Positions 7,680 to 17,291 of a stretch of 64,000 nt of DNA are shown here, piece by piece. The position numbers and the translations under genes were made by a program. Below the pieces are notes generated by a model. That model made no database searches. It was not told the origin of the DNA and saw only the letters and a list, made by a program, of their open reading frames with translations. The stretch is from Cedecea neteri NBRC 105707 = ATCC 33855 (GTDB lineage Bacteria > Pseudomonadota > Gammaproteobacteria > Enterobacterales > Enterobacteriaceae), in NCBI RefSeq assembly GCF_001571265.1, contig NZ_BCTL01000010.1:43478-107477 (forward strand), read 5' to 3'. Within the stretch, counting starts at the first letter, position 1. Every line of letters starts with the position of its first letter.

Positions 7680-10292
7680 TTATGCCAGAGCCTTAGCAAT
7701 CTTCTCGAACAGATCCCCGGACAGGTTTTCCAGCCCTTTCAACTGTTCCAGCGCGGCGCGCATCTTAGCCTGACGTTCCGCGTCATAACGCTTCAGGCGA
7801 ATCAGCGGCTCAACCAGACGAGAAGCGATTTGCGGGTTACGGCTGTTCAGCTCGGTCAGCATTTCCACCATAAACTGGTAGCCGCTGCCGTCTTTGGCGT
7901 GGAACGCTGCCGGGTTGGCTGAGGCAAACGCGCCAATCAGAGAACGAACGCGGTTCGGGTTACCCAGGCTGAAGGAACGGTGATTCAGCAGTTCGCGAAC
8001 CTTAGTCAGCGTGTTGCTTGCCGGGCTGGTCGCCTGCAGCACAAACCACTTGTCCATAACCAGGCCATCTTTGTGCCACTTCTCATCGTACTGAGCCAGC
8101 AGCGCCTCACGGCATGGCAGCTGTGCGGCCACCGCGGCGGACAGTGCAGCGATAGAATCGGTCATATTGTCCGCCTGCTGATACTGCTCGCGCACCAGTT
8201 GCTCGGCAAGTTCAACGTCGCCAAACGCCAGATAGCGCAGGCAAGTATTGCGCAATGCACGTTTGCCGATATCACTGTGATCCACACGATAGCTATCGAG
8301 CTTATTGGCGTTATAAATAGCCAGGAATTCGTCGGCCAGCTCGGACGCCAGAGTACGGGTCAGCGCCCCGTGAACTTCCGCAATGGCGATCGGATCGATA
8401 GTCTGGAACAGCTCGGCGATTTCATTCTGCGAAGGCAGCGTCAGGATCTCAGCGGCGAGCGCAGGATCGATCTTCTCATCCAGCAAAATGGCGCGGAATG
8501 CGTCGGCCACGTGCAGCGGCAGAGAAAGCGGCTGCCCTTGCTGGCTGCGGTTCACGTTGATCTTGATGTAGTTGGCCAGCAGGCTTTGCGCCGCATCCCA
8601 ACGAGAGAAGTCGTTCCGTGCGTGGCGCATCAGGAACGTCAACTGCTGGTCGCTCCATTTGTACTCGAGCTTCACTGGCGCAGAGAATTCACGCAGCAAA
8701 GACGGCACCGGCTGGAAGTAAACATTGTCGAAGACAAAGGTCTGCTCGGCCTGGGTCACGTTCAGCACGTGGTGTACCGGGTGGCCGTCCTTCTGCAGCG
8801 GAATAACCTTCCCTTCGTTATCGTAAAGCTCGATATCAAACGGGATATGCAGTGGGTGTTTTTCCTGCTGCTCGGCGGTCGGCGGCGTCATCTGGCTAAT
8901 CGTCAACGTGTAGTGCTCAGTTTCCGGGTTGTAGTCGTCACGTACGGTGACAACCGGCGTCCCGGCCTGGCTATACCAGCGGCGGAAATGAGACAGGTCC
9001 ACGTTGGACGCATCTTCCATCGCCTGCACGAAGTCATCGCAGGTTGCTGCGCTGCCGTCGTGGCGCTCAAAGTAGAGCTGCATGCCTTTCTGGAAGTTCT
9101 CTTCGCCCAGCAGCGTGTGCAGCATACGAATAACTTCTGACCCCTTCTCATACACAGTTAAGGTATAGAAGTTGTTCATTTCGATAACTTTGTCCGGGCG
9201 GATCGGGTGCGCCATCGGGCTGGCGTCCTCGGCGAACTGCATCGCACGCATGGTGCGCACGTTTTGAATACGGTTTACCGCACGTGAGCCCAGGTCAGAG
9301 CTGAACTCCTGGTCGCGGAAGACGGTCAGGCCCTCTTTCAGGCTCAGCTGGAACCAGTCGCGGCAGGTGACGCGGTTACCGGTCCAGTTGTGGAAATATT
9401 CGTGCCCGATAACACGTTCGATATCGAGATAATCTTTGTCGGTCGCGGTTTCGGCGCGGGCCAGGACATACTTCGAGTTGAAGATATTCAGCCCTTTGTT
9501 TTCCATCGCGCCCATATTGAAGAAGTCGACGGCGACTATCATATAGATGTCGAGGTCATACTCCAGGCCGAAGCGGGTTTCATCCCACTTCATCGAGGCC
9601 TTCAGCGAGGTCATCGCCCAGTCAGCACGATCGAGGTTGCCGCGGTCAACAAACAGTTCCAACGCAACGTCACGGCCAGAACGGGTTTTGAAGCTGTCGC
9701 GCAGGACGTCAAAATCACCCGCCACCAGCGCAAACAGGTAGCAAGGTTTTGGGAACGGATCTTGCCACTGCACCCAGTGGCGGCCATTTTCAAGATCGCC
9801 TTCGGCAATGCGGTTGCCGTTAGCCAGCAAATATGGGTATTTGCTTTTGTCGGCGATAACTTTGGTCGTGAAGCGCGCCAGTACGTCCGGACGATCCAGA
9901 TACCAGGTGATGTGATGGAAGCCTTCTGCTTCACATTGGGTACATAACGCTTCCCCGGATTGATACAGCCCTTCAAGCGCGGTGTTCGTTGCCGGGCTGA
10001 TTTCGTTCACAATCGTCAGCGTAAAGGCGTCAGGAACCTGTTCCAGAATGAGCGCGCCATCTTCCTGGCGATAATGCGGCCACGCGCTACCGTTTACGGC
10101 AATGGAGACCAGCGTGAGGTCTTCGCCATCAAGATGCAGCGGAGCACCCGCTTCGCCCTGACGGACAATGTTGCTAACTGCGGTGACCTGAGTTTTTGTG
10201 GCATCAAGGTCAAAGGTCAAATCGATATCGGTTATCGTATAATCCGCCGCGCGATAGTCGTGGCGGTATTTGGCTTGTGGCTGTTGTGTCAT
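7680..10292 (-). CDS. pepN: PepN, aminopeptidase N (M1 zinc metallopeptidase)
   Basis: The 870-residue cytosolic enzyme removes N-terminal residues from peptides and is a major aminopeptidase of ATP-dependent protein turnover. The substrate-binding exopeptidase motif GAMEN is followed by HEYFHNW, whose zinc-ligand histidines fall at 297 and 301, with the third ligand Glu in LKEGLTVFRDQEF. These match E. coli numbering. The all-helical C-terminal domain is complete. It is monocistronic and divergent from pncB, with about 380 bp between them. Confidence 0.97.
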   Translation of the reverse strand: MTQQPQAKYRHDYRAADYTITDIDLTFDLDATKTQVTAVSNIVRQGEAGAPLHLDGEDLTLVSIAVNGSAWPHYRQEDGALILEQVPDAFTLTIVNEISPATNTALEGLYQSGEALCTQCEAEGFHHITWYLDRPDVLARFTTKVIADKSKYPYLLANGNRIAEGDLENGRHWVQWQDPFPKPCYLFALVAGDFDVLRDSFKTRSGRDVALELFVDRGNLDRADWAMTSLKASMKWDETRFGLEYDLDIYMIVAVDFFNMGAMENKGLNIFNSKYVLARAETATDKDYLDIERVIGHEYFHNWTGNRVTCRDWFQLSLKEGLTVFRDQEFSSDLGSRAVNRIQNVRTMRAMQFAEDASPMAHPIRPDKVIEMNNFYTLTVYEKGSEVIRMLHTLLGEENFQKGMQLYFERHDGSAATCDDFVQAMEDASNVDLSHFRRWYSQAGTPVVTVRDDYNPETEHYTLTISQMTPPTAEQQEKHPLHIPFDIELYDNEGKVIPLQKDGHPVHHVLNVTQAEQTFVFDNVYFQPVPSLLREFSAPVKLEYKWSDQQLTFLMRHARNDFSRWDAAQSLLANYIKINVNRSQQGQPLSLPLHVADAFRAILLDEKIDPALAAEILTLPSQNEIAELFQTIDPIAIAEVHGALTRTLASELADEFLAIYNANKLDSYRVDHSDIGKRALRNTCLRYLAFGDVELAEQLVREQYQQADNMTDSIAALSAAVAAQLPCREALLAQYDEKWHKDGLVMDKWFVLQATSPASNTLTKVRELLNHRSFSLGNPNRVRSLIGAFASANPAAFHAKDGSGYQFMVEMLTELNSRNPQIASRLVEPLIRLKRYDAERQAKMRAALEQLKGLENLSGDLFEKIAKALA

Positions 10293-10671
10293 AAAAAACC
10301 TTATACATCGTCCGTAAGATAACGAACTTCAGTCTATTCCTGTTGCCGGAATGTTGCTACGCAGAATCTTCATCTTTGGCCATCTGCGCCCAAAAAATTT
10401 TAGCGGCTCAGCGTAGCACTTTGGTGACCATGCACCTTATAGAAGATGCGGCTGTCAGGCGGTAATCGCACATTTTGTTTAGTACTCTAAACATAGTTAT
10501 ATCAACGCGTTACTTTGTGCATAACCCCGTTATGGCACAAATTGCCCTTTCCCCCCGCCCCCCCTAATGTTGTGATCCTGCTTCAATAAACGGATAATCA
10601 GGGTATACTCCCGCGTCTTTATTTGCCCGGACTGATGGAAACGCTCCTGTGAGAGGATGCTGAAACGCGCC
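10293..10671. promoter_or_regulatory. pepN-pncB divergent intergenic region
   Basis: This 379-bp region holds the NadR box, a C6-G-C7 tract (10551-10564), and a candidate pncB promoter with TTCAAT (10582-10587) and TATACT (10604-10609) at 16-bp spacing. That would give a leader of about 55 nt. A second possible -10 overlaps the right edge of the NadR box. I see no small gene here. Confidence 0.5.
10476..10493. promoter_or_regulatory. NadR operator upstream of pncB
   Basis: TGTTTAGTACTCTAAACA is a perfect TGTTTA-N6-TAAACA palindrome, the NadR box. NadR represses pncB, nadA and nadB when NAD is sufficient. The site lies about 180 bp upstream of the pncB start, inside the pepN-pncB divergent region. 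Confidence 0.85.
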
Positions 10672-11874
10672 ATGACACGACACGCTTCCCCGATTTTGCA
10701 AACGCTTCTGGATACTGACGCCTATAAGCTTCATATGCAGCAAGCGGTTTATCACCGCTATTACGACGTAAACGTCGCAGCGGAATTCCGTTGCCGCGGC
10801 GACGATCTGCTGGGCATTCATGCCGACGCCATTCGTGAGCAGGTAGCCGCTATGCAGCACCTGCACCTCAGCGACGAAGAATTCCACTGGTTGAAAAGCC
10901 TGCCCTTTTTCAAAGCCGATTACCTCGACTGGCTGCGAGACTTCCGCTATGACCCTTCTCAGGTTCAGGTGACCAATAACCACGGTCATTTAGACATCCG
11001 CCTCAGCGGGCCGTGGCGGGAAGTCATTATGTGGGAAGTTCCCCTGCTGGCGGTTATCAGTGAAGTCGTTCACCAGCATCGCGCCCCTGGCGTGACGCCG
11101 CAAATGGCTGTTAACCACCTGGAAACCAAGCTGCGGGAATTTAACGCGCTGACCGACGGGCTGGATCTTTCCCATTTCCGCCTGATGGACTTCGGCACCC
11201 GCCGCCGTTTCTCTCGTGAAGTGCAGCAGGCCATTGTCGAGCGCCTCAAGCAGGAACCTTGGTTTATCGGCACCAGCAACTACGATCTGGCTCGCCGCCT
11301 TGACCTTACGCCGATGGGCACCCAGGCACACGAATGGTTCCAGGCGCATCAGCAGATAAGCCCAGACCTGGCGAACAGCCAGCGTGCGGCGCTGCAGGCC
11401 TGGCTGGACGAATATCCCGATCAGCTCGGGATTGCCCTGACTGACTGCATCACCATGGACGCTTTCCTGCGTGACTTCGGTAAAGAGTTCGCTACCCGCT
11501 ATCAGGGGCTGCGCCATGACTCGGGGGACCCGGTAGAGTGGGGAGAAAAAGCCATTGCCCACTACCAGAAGCTTGGCATCGATCCGTTAAGCAAAGTGTT
11601 GGTGTTTTCCGACAACCTGGATTTAAACAAAGCCGTGGAGCTGTATCGCCGCTTCTCATCCCGGGTTAACCTCAGCTTTGGTATTGGCACCCGCCTGACC
11701 TGCGACATCCCACAGGTTAAGCCGCTGAATATCGTGATTAAACTTGTGGAGTGTAACGGTAAGCCTGTGGCTAAGCTTTCGGACAGCCCAGGAAAAACCA
11801 TCTGCCACGACAAAGCCTTTGTGCGAGCATTACGCAAAGCCTTTGACCTCCCGCTGGTTAAAAAAGCCAGTTGA
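10672..11874 (+). CDS. pncB: PncB, nicotinate phosphoribosyltransferase
   Basis: The 400-residue NAD salvage enzyme converts nicotinate and PRPP, with ATP, to nicotinate mononucleotide. [20 protein letters not shown] at the start and the [11 protein letters not shown] and [11 protein letters not shown] segments, the latter holding the phosphorylated active-site histidine, are diagnostic. I chose the ATG at 10672, which gives the exact E. coli length. An in-frame ATG five codons upstream sits directly on a GAGAGG motif. From 10672 that same motif is rather far for a ribosome binding site, so the start is slightly uncertain. Confidence 0.95.
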   Translation: MTRHASPILQTLLDTDAYKLHMQQAVYHRYYDVNVAAEFRCRGDDLLGIHADAIREQVAAMQHLHLSDEEFHWLKSLPFFKADYLDWLRDFRYDPSQVQVTNNHGHLDIRLSGPWREVIMWEVPLLAVISEVVHQHRAPGVTPQMAVNHLETKLREFNALTDGLDLSHFRLMDFGTRRRFSREVQQAIVERLKQEPWFIGTSNYDLARRLDLTPMGTQAHEWFQAHQQISPDLANSQRAALQAWLDEYPDQLGIALTDCITMDAFLRDFGKEFATRYQGLRHDSGDPVEWGEKAIAHYQKLGIDPLSKVLVFSDNLDLNKAVELYRRFSSRVNLSFGIGTRLTCDIPQVKPLNIVIKLVECNGKPVAKLSDSPGKTICHDKAFVRALRKAFDLPLVKKAS

Positions 11875-11886
11875 TTCAGTGATAAT

Positions 11887-11935
11887 CGGTGAATAGCGGC
11901 TTTGCTATTCACCGCCCTTCTCTCTTTCCTTTATT
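11887..11935 (+). terminator. Terminator-like hairpin after pncB
   Basis: An 11-bp perfect stem CGGTGAATAGC (11887-11897) / GCTATTCACCG (11904-11914) with a 6-nt loop is followed by a pyrimidine-rich rather than pure-T stretch, 12 bp after the pncB stop. Confidence 0.6.
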
Positions 11936-11960
11936 TCTTCATAAGTAACGCGAATTCTGC

Positions 11961-12022
11961 TTGTCTGATGGCGCGCGACAGGTAACATAGATAACCCCCA
12001 TCTGTGGGTTACTATTTTTTTT
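11961..12022 (+). promoter_or_regulatory. asnS promoter and 5' terminator-like hairpin
   Basis: TTGTCT (11961-11966) and TAACAT (11983-11988) at 16-bp spacing form a plausible sigma-70 promoter. Just after it, TAACCC (11992-11997) pairs with GGGTTA (12006-12011), followed by T8 (12015-12022). The hairpin plus T-tract looks like an intrinsic terminator placed at the very start of the predicted asnS message. No leader peptide or T-box-like structure is evident. Confidence 0.5.
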
Positions 12023-12051
12023 GTCATTGACCATTTAATAGAGAGAAAACT

Positions 12052-13452
12052 ATGAGCGTTGTGCCTGTAGCCGACGTACTCCAGGGCCGTGCCGCCGTTG
12101 ACAGCGAAGTCACCGTGCGCGGGTGGGTACGTACTCGAAGAGATTCAAAAGCTGGTATCTCCTTCCTCGCCGTCTATGACGGTTCCTGCTTTGATCCTGT
12201 ACAGGCCGTCATTAATAATTCTCTGCCCAATTACAATGAAGACGTTCTGCGCCTGACCACCGGCTGCTCCGTGATTGTTACCGGCGTGGTGGTCGAGTCT
12301 CAGGGCCAGGGCCAGGCTTTCGAACTTCAGGCTACCAAAGTGGAAGTTACCGGCTGGGTTGACGATCCGGACACCTATCCGATGGCGGCCAAACGCCACA
12401 GCATCGAATACCTCCGCGAAGTCGCTCACCTGCGTCCGCGCACCAACATGATTGGTGCCGTGGCCCGCGTTCGTCATACGCTGGCCCAGGCGCTGCACCG
12501 TTTCTTCCACGAAAATGGTTATTTCTGGGTCTCTACCCCGCTTATCACCGCTTCGGACACCGAAGGTGCCGGCGAGATGTTCCGTGTCTCTACGCTGGAT
12601 CTGGAAAACCTGCCTCGCACCGCAGAAGGCAAAGTCGATTTTGATAAAGACTTCTTCGGTAAAGAAGCTTTCCTGACCGTTTCCGGCCAGCTGAACGGCG
12701 AAACCTACGCGAGCGCGTTGTCCAAGGTTTATACCTTCGGGCCAACCTTCCGCGCGGAAAACTCCAACACCAGCCGCCACCTGGCGGAGTTCTGGATGCT
12801 GGAGCCGGAAGTGGCCTTTGCCGATCTGGACGATGTTGCCGGGCTGGCCGAAGCGATGCTCAAGTACGTCTTTAAGGCTGTCCTGGAAGAGCGTATGGAC
12901 GACATGAAGTTCTTTGCTGAGCGCGTGGACAAAGAGGCCATTGAGCGCCTGGAACGCTTCATCTCCGCAGACTTTGCCCAGGTGAACTACACCGACGCGG
13001 TCGAAATCCTGCTGAACTGCGGGCACAAGTTCGAAAACCCGGTTTACTGGGGCGTCGATCTCTCCTCCGAGCACGAGCGTTACCTGGCCGAGCAGCACTT
13101 CAAGGCACCGGTGGTAGTGAAAAACTACCCGAAAGACATCAAAGCCTTCTATATGCGCCTGAACGAAGACGGTAAGACCGTTGCCGCTATGGACGTTCTG
13201 GCTCCGGGCATCGGTGAAATCATCGGTGGCTCCCAGCGTGAAGAGCGTCTGGATGTGCTGGACGCGCGTATGGCTGAAATGGGGCTGAATAAAGAAGATT
13301 ACTGGTGGTATCGCGACCTGCGCCGCTACGGCACCGTGCCGCACTCCGGTTTCGGTCTTGGCTTCGAGCGTCTGATTGCCTATGTCACCGGCGTTCAGAA
13401 CGTGCGTGATGTGATTCCATTCCCACGCACTCCTCGTAACGCAAGCTTCTAA
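12052..13452 (+). CDS. asnS: AsnS, asparaginyl-tRNA synthetase
   Basis: The 466-residue class IIb synthetase charges tRNA-Asn. The N-terminal OB-fold anticodon-binding domain ([16 protein letters not shown]) is followed by the class II core: motif 2 is in [22 protein letters not shown] and motif 3 in [15 protein letters not shown]. The length equals that of E. coli. The ATG is preceded by AGAGAGAAAA. Codon usage is strongly biased, as expected for a translation gene. It ends in a canonical terminator. Confidence 0.97.
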   Translation: MSVVPVADVLQGRAAVDSEVTVRGWVRTRRDSKAGISFLAVYDGSCFDPVQAVINNSLPNYNEDVLRLTTGCSVIVTGVVVESQGQGQAFELQATKVEVTGWVDDPDTYPMAAKRHSIEYLREVAHLRPRTNMIGAVARVRHTLAQALHRFFHENGYFWVSTPLITASDTEGAGEMFRVSTLDLENLPRTAEGKVDFDKDFFGKEAFLTVSGQLNGETYASALSKVYTFGPTFRAENSNTSRHLAEFWMLEPEVAFADLDDVAGLAEAMLKYVFKAVLEERMDDMKFFAERVDKEAIERLERFISADFAQVNYTDAVEILLNCGHKFENPVYWGVDLSSEHERYLAEQHFKAPVVVKNYPKDIKAFYMRLNEDGKTVAAMDVLAPGIGEIIGGSQREERLDVLDARMAEMGLNKEDYWWYRDLRRYGTVPHSGFGLGFERLIAYVTGVQNVRDVIPFPRTPRNASF

Positions 13453-13468
13453 GTTAGAGAAAATCAGA

Positions 13469-13493
13469 GGCCAGCTTTACGCTGGCCTTTTTT
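13469..13493 (+). terminator. asnS terminator
   Basis: GGCCAGC, loop TTTAC, GCTGGCC and then TTTTTT lie 17 bp after the asnS stop: a textbook intrinsic terminator. Confidence 0.93.
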
Positions 13494-13499
13494 ACATTT

Positions 13500-14049
13500 G
13501 AGAAGGAAAGGTCTATTTTCTTCAACGCTCATTAAACAAACGTCAATTTCAACCCTCATTTCCGACAACCCCGTTACCAACTATTTCCACCTCACACTCT
13601 TTAACAAAAATTGCGCTTAAGTTTGCTAGTACTTCTAAATAGTGATTGGCATAGCATATTTGCTCACTTTTCGCACAGACATCCAGACATCCAAAAACAA
13701 GTCAAAAAATGAACAATTGTGAACAAGAAACATTCACTCCATAACTTTATGCAAATTAAACATAAGTAATTCATATATATATGCTTAGAAATCACACATT
13801 CGAGTTGCGCTAAGAGTGAAATTTGAAATGGTTCACAAAGTTCCCTCAAATTAATATTTTGTTACACATATTTTCTTTTTGAAACTCAGTTTAGACATTT
13901 GTAGCACTTTCAGGCTAGCGAAACGGTTTCATGGATGGAAAGATGCCTGACAGATACAGAAAGACACCAAACTATCATCAATAGTTCCGTAAAGAATTAT
14001 TGACGGCAGTGGCAGGTGTCCATAAAAACCACAATGAGGGTAATAAATA
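13500..14049 (+). promoter_or_regulatory. ompF regulatory region with three OmpR boxes
   Basis: This AT-rich intergenic region is the ompF control region. Three consecutive 20-bp OmpR boxes match the E. coli F1-F2-F3 array: 13851-13870 (contains TTTTGTTACACATA), 13871-13890 (TTTTCTTTTTGAAAC) and 13891-13910 (ACATTTGTAGCACTTT). The next element is AAAGAT (13939-13944), the poor -10 also seen in E. coli, which puts transcription start near 13950 and box F3 at about -40. The leader is then about 100 nt and ends with ATGAGGGTAATAAATAATG, the region targeted by MicF RNA in E. coli. The stretch from 13500 to 13850 is AT-rich with no recognisable gene. Confidence 0.82.
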
Positions 14050-15171
14050 ATGATGAAGCGCAATATTCTGGCAGTGGTAATCCCTGCTCTGCTGGTAGCC
14101 GGTGCAGCTAACGCTGCAGAAATCTACAACAAAAACGGCAACAAACTGGATCTGTACGGTAAAGTAACCGGCGAGCGTGATTTCACCACTACCGGTAAGA
14201 AAGGCAACTCCGACATCAACTACGGCCAGATTGGCTTTAAAGGCGAAACTCAGATCAACAGCGATCTGACTGGTTTCGGTCAGTGGGAATACCGTGCTCG
14301 TGCAAACGGCGGTGAAGGCAACCAGAAAAACTCCACCCGTCTGGCATTTGCTGGCCTGAAAATTAAAGATTTCGGTTCTTTCGATTACGGCCGTAACTAC
14401 GGTATCGTTTACGATGTTGAGTCCATTACCGACATGGCACCAATCTGGTCTGGTATGACTACACTTGGCAGCTCTGACAACTTCATGACTGGTCGTTCTA
14501 ACGGCCTGCTGACCTACCGTAACTCTAACTTCTTTGGTCTGGCTGATGGCCTGAACTTCGCCGTACAGTACCAGGGCAAAAACGACCGTGATGACGTTAC
14601 TCAGGCGAACGGCGATGGCGTAGGCTACTCTCTGGGTTACGATTTCGGCGAAGGCTTCTCCGTAATCGGTGCTTACAGCAACTCTAACCGTACCACCGTA
14701 GGTTCATCTGATAGCAAGCCTGGTCAGAAAGCTGATGGTCGCGGCAGCAAAGCTGAAGCATGGGCAATCGGTACTAAATACGATGCTAATAATGTTTATC
14801 TGGCAGCAACCTACGCCGAAACGCGTAACTTGACCGATCAGGGTAGTGACCTGGGCTTTGCAAATAAAACTCAGAACCTTGAATTAGTGGCTCAGTACCA
14901 GTTCGATTTCGGCCTGCGTCCAGCAATCTCCTACGTACAGACTAAAGGTAAAAACCTGAACCAGTCTGGTACCTTTGCAGGCGGCAGCGCAGATATGGCT
15001 AAATTCATCCAGATCGGCACCACCTACTACTTCAACAAAAACTTCAACGTTTATGCTGACTACCTGATCAACCTGCTGGACAAAGACAGCTCTTACGTTC
15101 AAAACGGCGGCGGTCTGGGCGGTGTTGGTGCAGACGACCAGTTCGGCGTTGGCGTGACCTACCAGTTCTAA
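14050..15171 (+). CDS. ompF: OmpF-type general porin
   Basis: The 373-residue outer-membrane trimeric beta-barrel porin allows diffusion of small hydrophilic solutes. The signal peptide spans residues 1-22 ([22 protein letters not shown]), and mature [16 protein letters not shown] and the terminal VTYQF are typical. Its position next to asnS and aspC and its OmpR-box promoter identify it as the ompF locus. The barrel is unusual. The loop L3 segment reads [12 protein letters not shown] where E. coli OmpF has TDMLPEFGGDT, so the pore-lining Glu is replaced by Ile132. The constriction Arg equivalent to R42 is Gln60. The arginines in STRLAF and TYRNSNF are kept. The first hairpin ([19 protein letters not shown]) is also divergent. 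Orthology rests mainly on locus and regulation. Confidence 0.88.
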   Translation: MMKRNILAVVIPALLVAGAANAAEIYNKNGNKLDLYGKVTGERDFTTTGKKGNSDINYGQIGFKGETQINSDLTGFGQWEYRARANGGEGNQKNSTRLAFAGLKIKDFGSFDYGRNYGIVYDVESITDMAPIWSGMTTLGSSDNFMTGRSNGLLTYRNSNFFGLADGLNFAVQYQGKNDRDDVTQANGDGVGYSLGYDFGEGFSVIGAYSNSNRTTVGSSDSKPGQKADGRGSKAEAWAIGTKYDANNVYLAATYAETRNLTDQGSDLGFANKTQNLELVAQYQFDFGLRPAISYVQTKGKNLNQSGTFAGGSADMAKFIQIGTTYYFNKNFNVYADYLINLLDKDSSYVQNGGGLGGVGADDQFGVGVTYQF

Positions 15172-15356
15172 TTTCAGCCATTTGTTTGTCTGAAATGTTT
15201 AAAAACAGGGCTTCGGCCCTGTTTTTTTATGGCAAAAAAGTAGAATAAACCCGATGTTATCGCTAACCGTCTCTTTTTGTCGCAAACGGTTGGCAATTCG
15301 TAAAACAGCAGTTAACCTGAAAGCGATTTCTCCCGATATCACTAATGGAACCCGTC
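15172..15356 (+). promoter_or_regulatory. ompF-aspC intergenic region with PurR-like half palindrome
   Basis: After the ompF terminator, TCGCAAACGGTTGGCA (15280-15295) resembles the PurR palindrome in its left half and centre (11 of 16 positions). Spacing relative to the aspC promoter is unknown, because I could not place the -10 with confidence. Confidence 0.3.
15202..15228 (+). terminator. ompF terminator
   Basis: AAAACAGGGC, a TTCG tetraloop and GCCCTGTTTTTTT lie about 30 bp after the ompF stop: a strong intrinsic terminator. Confidence 0.93.
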
Positions 15357-16547
15357 ATGTTTGAGAACATTACCGCTGCCCCTGCCGATCCTATTCTTGG
15401 TCTGGCTGACCTGTTTCGCGCCGACGACCGTCCAACCAAAATTAACCTCGGCATCGGGGTCTATAAGGACGAAACCGGTAAAACCCCGGTCCTGACCAGC
15501 GTAAAGAAAGCAGAACTTTATCTGCTGGAAAATGAGACCACCAAAAACTATCTGGGCATTGATGGTATTCCAGAGTTTGGCCGCTGCACGCAAGAGCTGC
15601 TGTTCGGCAAAGGCAATGCGCTTGTTGCTGACAAACGCGCGCTTACGGCACAAACCCCAGGCGGGACCGGTGCATTGCGCGTTGCCGCTGATTTCCTGGC
15701 GAAAAACACTTCCGCCAAACGCGTGTGGGTGAGCAACCCAAGCTGGCCAAACCATAAGAGCGTGTTTAACTCCGCCGGTCTGGAAGTGAAAGAGTATGCG
15801 TACTACGACGCAGAAAATCACAGTCTGGACTTTGATGGCCTGGTGGCCAGCCTGCAGGCGGCGGAAGCCGGTGACGTAGTGCTGTTCCACGGCTGCTGCC
15901 ATAACCCAACCGGTATCGATCCTACTGCCGAGCAGTGGAAAACGCTGGCAGAGATGTCGCTGGCCAAAGGCTGGCTGCCGCTGTTTGACTTTGCTTACCA
16001 GGGCTTTGCTCGTGGTCTGGAAGAAGATGCCGAAGGCCTGCGTATTTTCGCAGCCGGTCACAAAGAACTGCTGGTGGCCAGCTCCTACTCCAAGAACTTT
16101 GGTTTGTACAACGAACGCGTAGGCGCTTTCACGCTGGTTGCCGCCGATGCCGATACTGCTGACCGTTCATTCAGCCAGGTGAAATCGGTCATTCGCGCTA
16201 ACTACTCCAACCCACCGGCACACGGTGCCTCGGTTGTAGCGACGATTCTGAGCAACGACGCGCTGCGTACCATGTGGGAACAAGAGCTGACCGATATGCG
16301 CCAGCGTATTCACCGCATGCGTCAGCTGTTTGTGAATACCCTGCAGGAGAAAGGCGCCAACCGCGACTTCAGCTTCATCATTAACCAGAACGGGATGTTC
16401 TCGTTCAGCGGCCTGACCAAAGAACAGGTTCTGCGCCTGCGTGAAGAATTCGGCGTTTACGCCGTCGCATCTGGCCGCGTTAACGTGGCGGGCATGACGC
16501 CGGATAACATGGCGCCGCTGTGCGAAGCTATCGTTGCCGTGCTGTAA
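15357..16547 (+). CDS. aspC: AspC, aspartate aminotransferase
   Basis: The 396-residue PLP enzyme interconverts aspartate plus 2-oxoglutarate with oxaloacetate plus glutamate, and also acts on aromatic amino acids. It begins [21 protein letters not shown], as in E. coli. The [16 protein letters not shown] segment holds the PLP lysine, and [12 protein letters not shown] is conserved in the fold type I Ia subgroup. An in-frame ATG four codons earlier exists, but the family start is at 15357, with GGAA upstream. Single gene between two terminators. Confidence 0.96.
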   Translation: MFENITAAPADPILGLADLFRADDRPTKINLGIGVYKDETGKTPVLTSVKKAELYLLENETTKNYLGIDGIPEFGRCTQELLFGKGNALVADKRALTAQTPGGTGALRVAADFLAKNTSAKRVWVSNPSWPNHKSVFNSAGLEVKEYAYYDAENHSLDFDGLVASLQAAEAGDVVLFHGCCHNPTGIDPTAEQWKTLAEMSLAKGWLPLFDFAYQGFARGLEEDAEGLRIFAAGHKELLVASSYSKNFGLYNERVGAFTLVAADADTADRSFSQVKSVIRANYSNPPAHGASVVATILSNDALRTMWEQELTDMRQRIHRMRQLFVNTLQEKGANRDFSFIINQNGMFSFSGLTKEQVLRLREEFGVYAVASGRVNVAGMTPDNMAPLCEAIVAVL

Positions 16548-16561
16548 TAACCACGCATAAA

Positions 16562-16590
16562 AAAGAGCCGCATAAGCGGCTCTTTTTTTT
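16562..16590. terminator. Bidirectional terminator between aspC and gloC
   Basis: AAAGAGCCGC, ATAA and GCGGCTCTTT are followed by T8 on the plus strand and preceded by an A-rich run that gives U's on the minus strand. It sits between the convergent aspC and gloC stops. Confidence 0.92.
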
Positions 16591-16604
16591 ACTGGAAACC
16601 CGTT

Positions 16605-17252
16605 TTACCAAACCGGCTGCTCATCCTGTAAAAACGGATTATGCAGGCGCTCGTAACCCAGGGTAGACATTGGGCCGTGGCCGGGAATAAAGGTCACATC
16701 ATCTCCCAGCGGCAGCAGCTTTCGTTTGATCGAATCAATCAACGCCGCGTGATCGCCACGAGGGAAATCGCTGCGCCCCACCCCACCTTTAAAGATGACA
16801 TCACCGGAAACCAGCAAACGAGAGGCCGCATCGAAGAAGACAATATGGCCAGGCGTATGCCCCGGACAATGCAACACCTGGAAAGTTACATTCCCTACGG
16901 AGACACATTCCCCTTCGTTTAACCAGCGGTCCGGCGTCAAAGGCTGACACTCGTCGAGGCCAAACATCCGGCTTTGCTGCGGCAGTCCCTGCAGCCAGAA
17001 CTCATCTTCTTTTTCCGGCCCCACAACGGGCACGCCGTAATGTGCCGCCAGCTCAGCCGCCGCGCCGACGTGATCGAGATGACCATGCGTCAACAGGATT
17101 TGGCTAATCTGCACGTCTTTCTGCGCCACTTCTTGCTTAATCCGTGCCGCATCGCCACCGGGATCCACCAGCGCCGCCTGCTTCGTTTCCTCGCACCAAA
17201 TAAGAGAACAGTTCTGGGCAAAAGCCGTGACCGGAATAATATGATAGTTCAT
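16605..17252 (-). CDS. gloC: GloC (YcbL), type II glyoxalase II
   Basis: The 215-residue metallo-beta-lactamase-fold hydrolase carries the metal-binding motif THGHLDH, a further histidine ligand in [11 protein letters not shown], the bridging aspartate in LVSGDVIF and the last histidine in FIPGHGP. It hydrolyses S-lactoylglutathione to lactate and glutathione in methylglyoxal detoxification, as a secondary enzyme to GloB. It lacks the C-terminal helical domain of classical GloB, in line with its short length. It lies 39 bp downstream of mepK and is probably co-transcribed with it. Confidence 0.93.
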   Translation of the reverse strand: MNYHIIPVTAFAQNCSLIWCEETKQAALVDPGGDAARIKQEVAQKDVQISQILLTHGHLDHVGAAAELAAHYGVPVVGPEKEDEFWLQGLPQQSRMFGLDECQPLTPDRWLNEGECVSVGNVTFQVLHCPGHTPGHIVFFDAASRLLVSGDVIFKGGVGRSDFPRGDHAALIDSIKRKLLPLGDDVTFIPGHGPMSTLGYERLHNPFLQDEQPVW

Positions 17253-17291
17253 GCTGCTCCATTACCGACAACAAAGCCGGATTCCGTTGTT

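Noticed and set aside
7980-9140. 386-codon open frame on the plus strand opposite pepN
   Set aside because: Antisense to a complete, conserved pepN; composition is Gln/Arg/Val-rich as expected for a shadow frame.
12145-13344. 399-codon open frame on the minus strand opposite asnS
   Set aside because: Shadow frame of a highly biased gene; asnS itself is certain.
13664-13849. 61-codon frame in the ompF upstream region
   Set aside because: Cys- and Ile-rich translation of AT-rich regulatory DNA with no ribosome binding site; the region is explained by ompF control.
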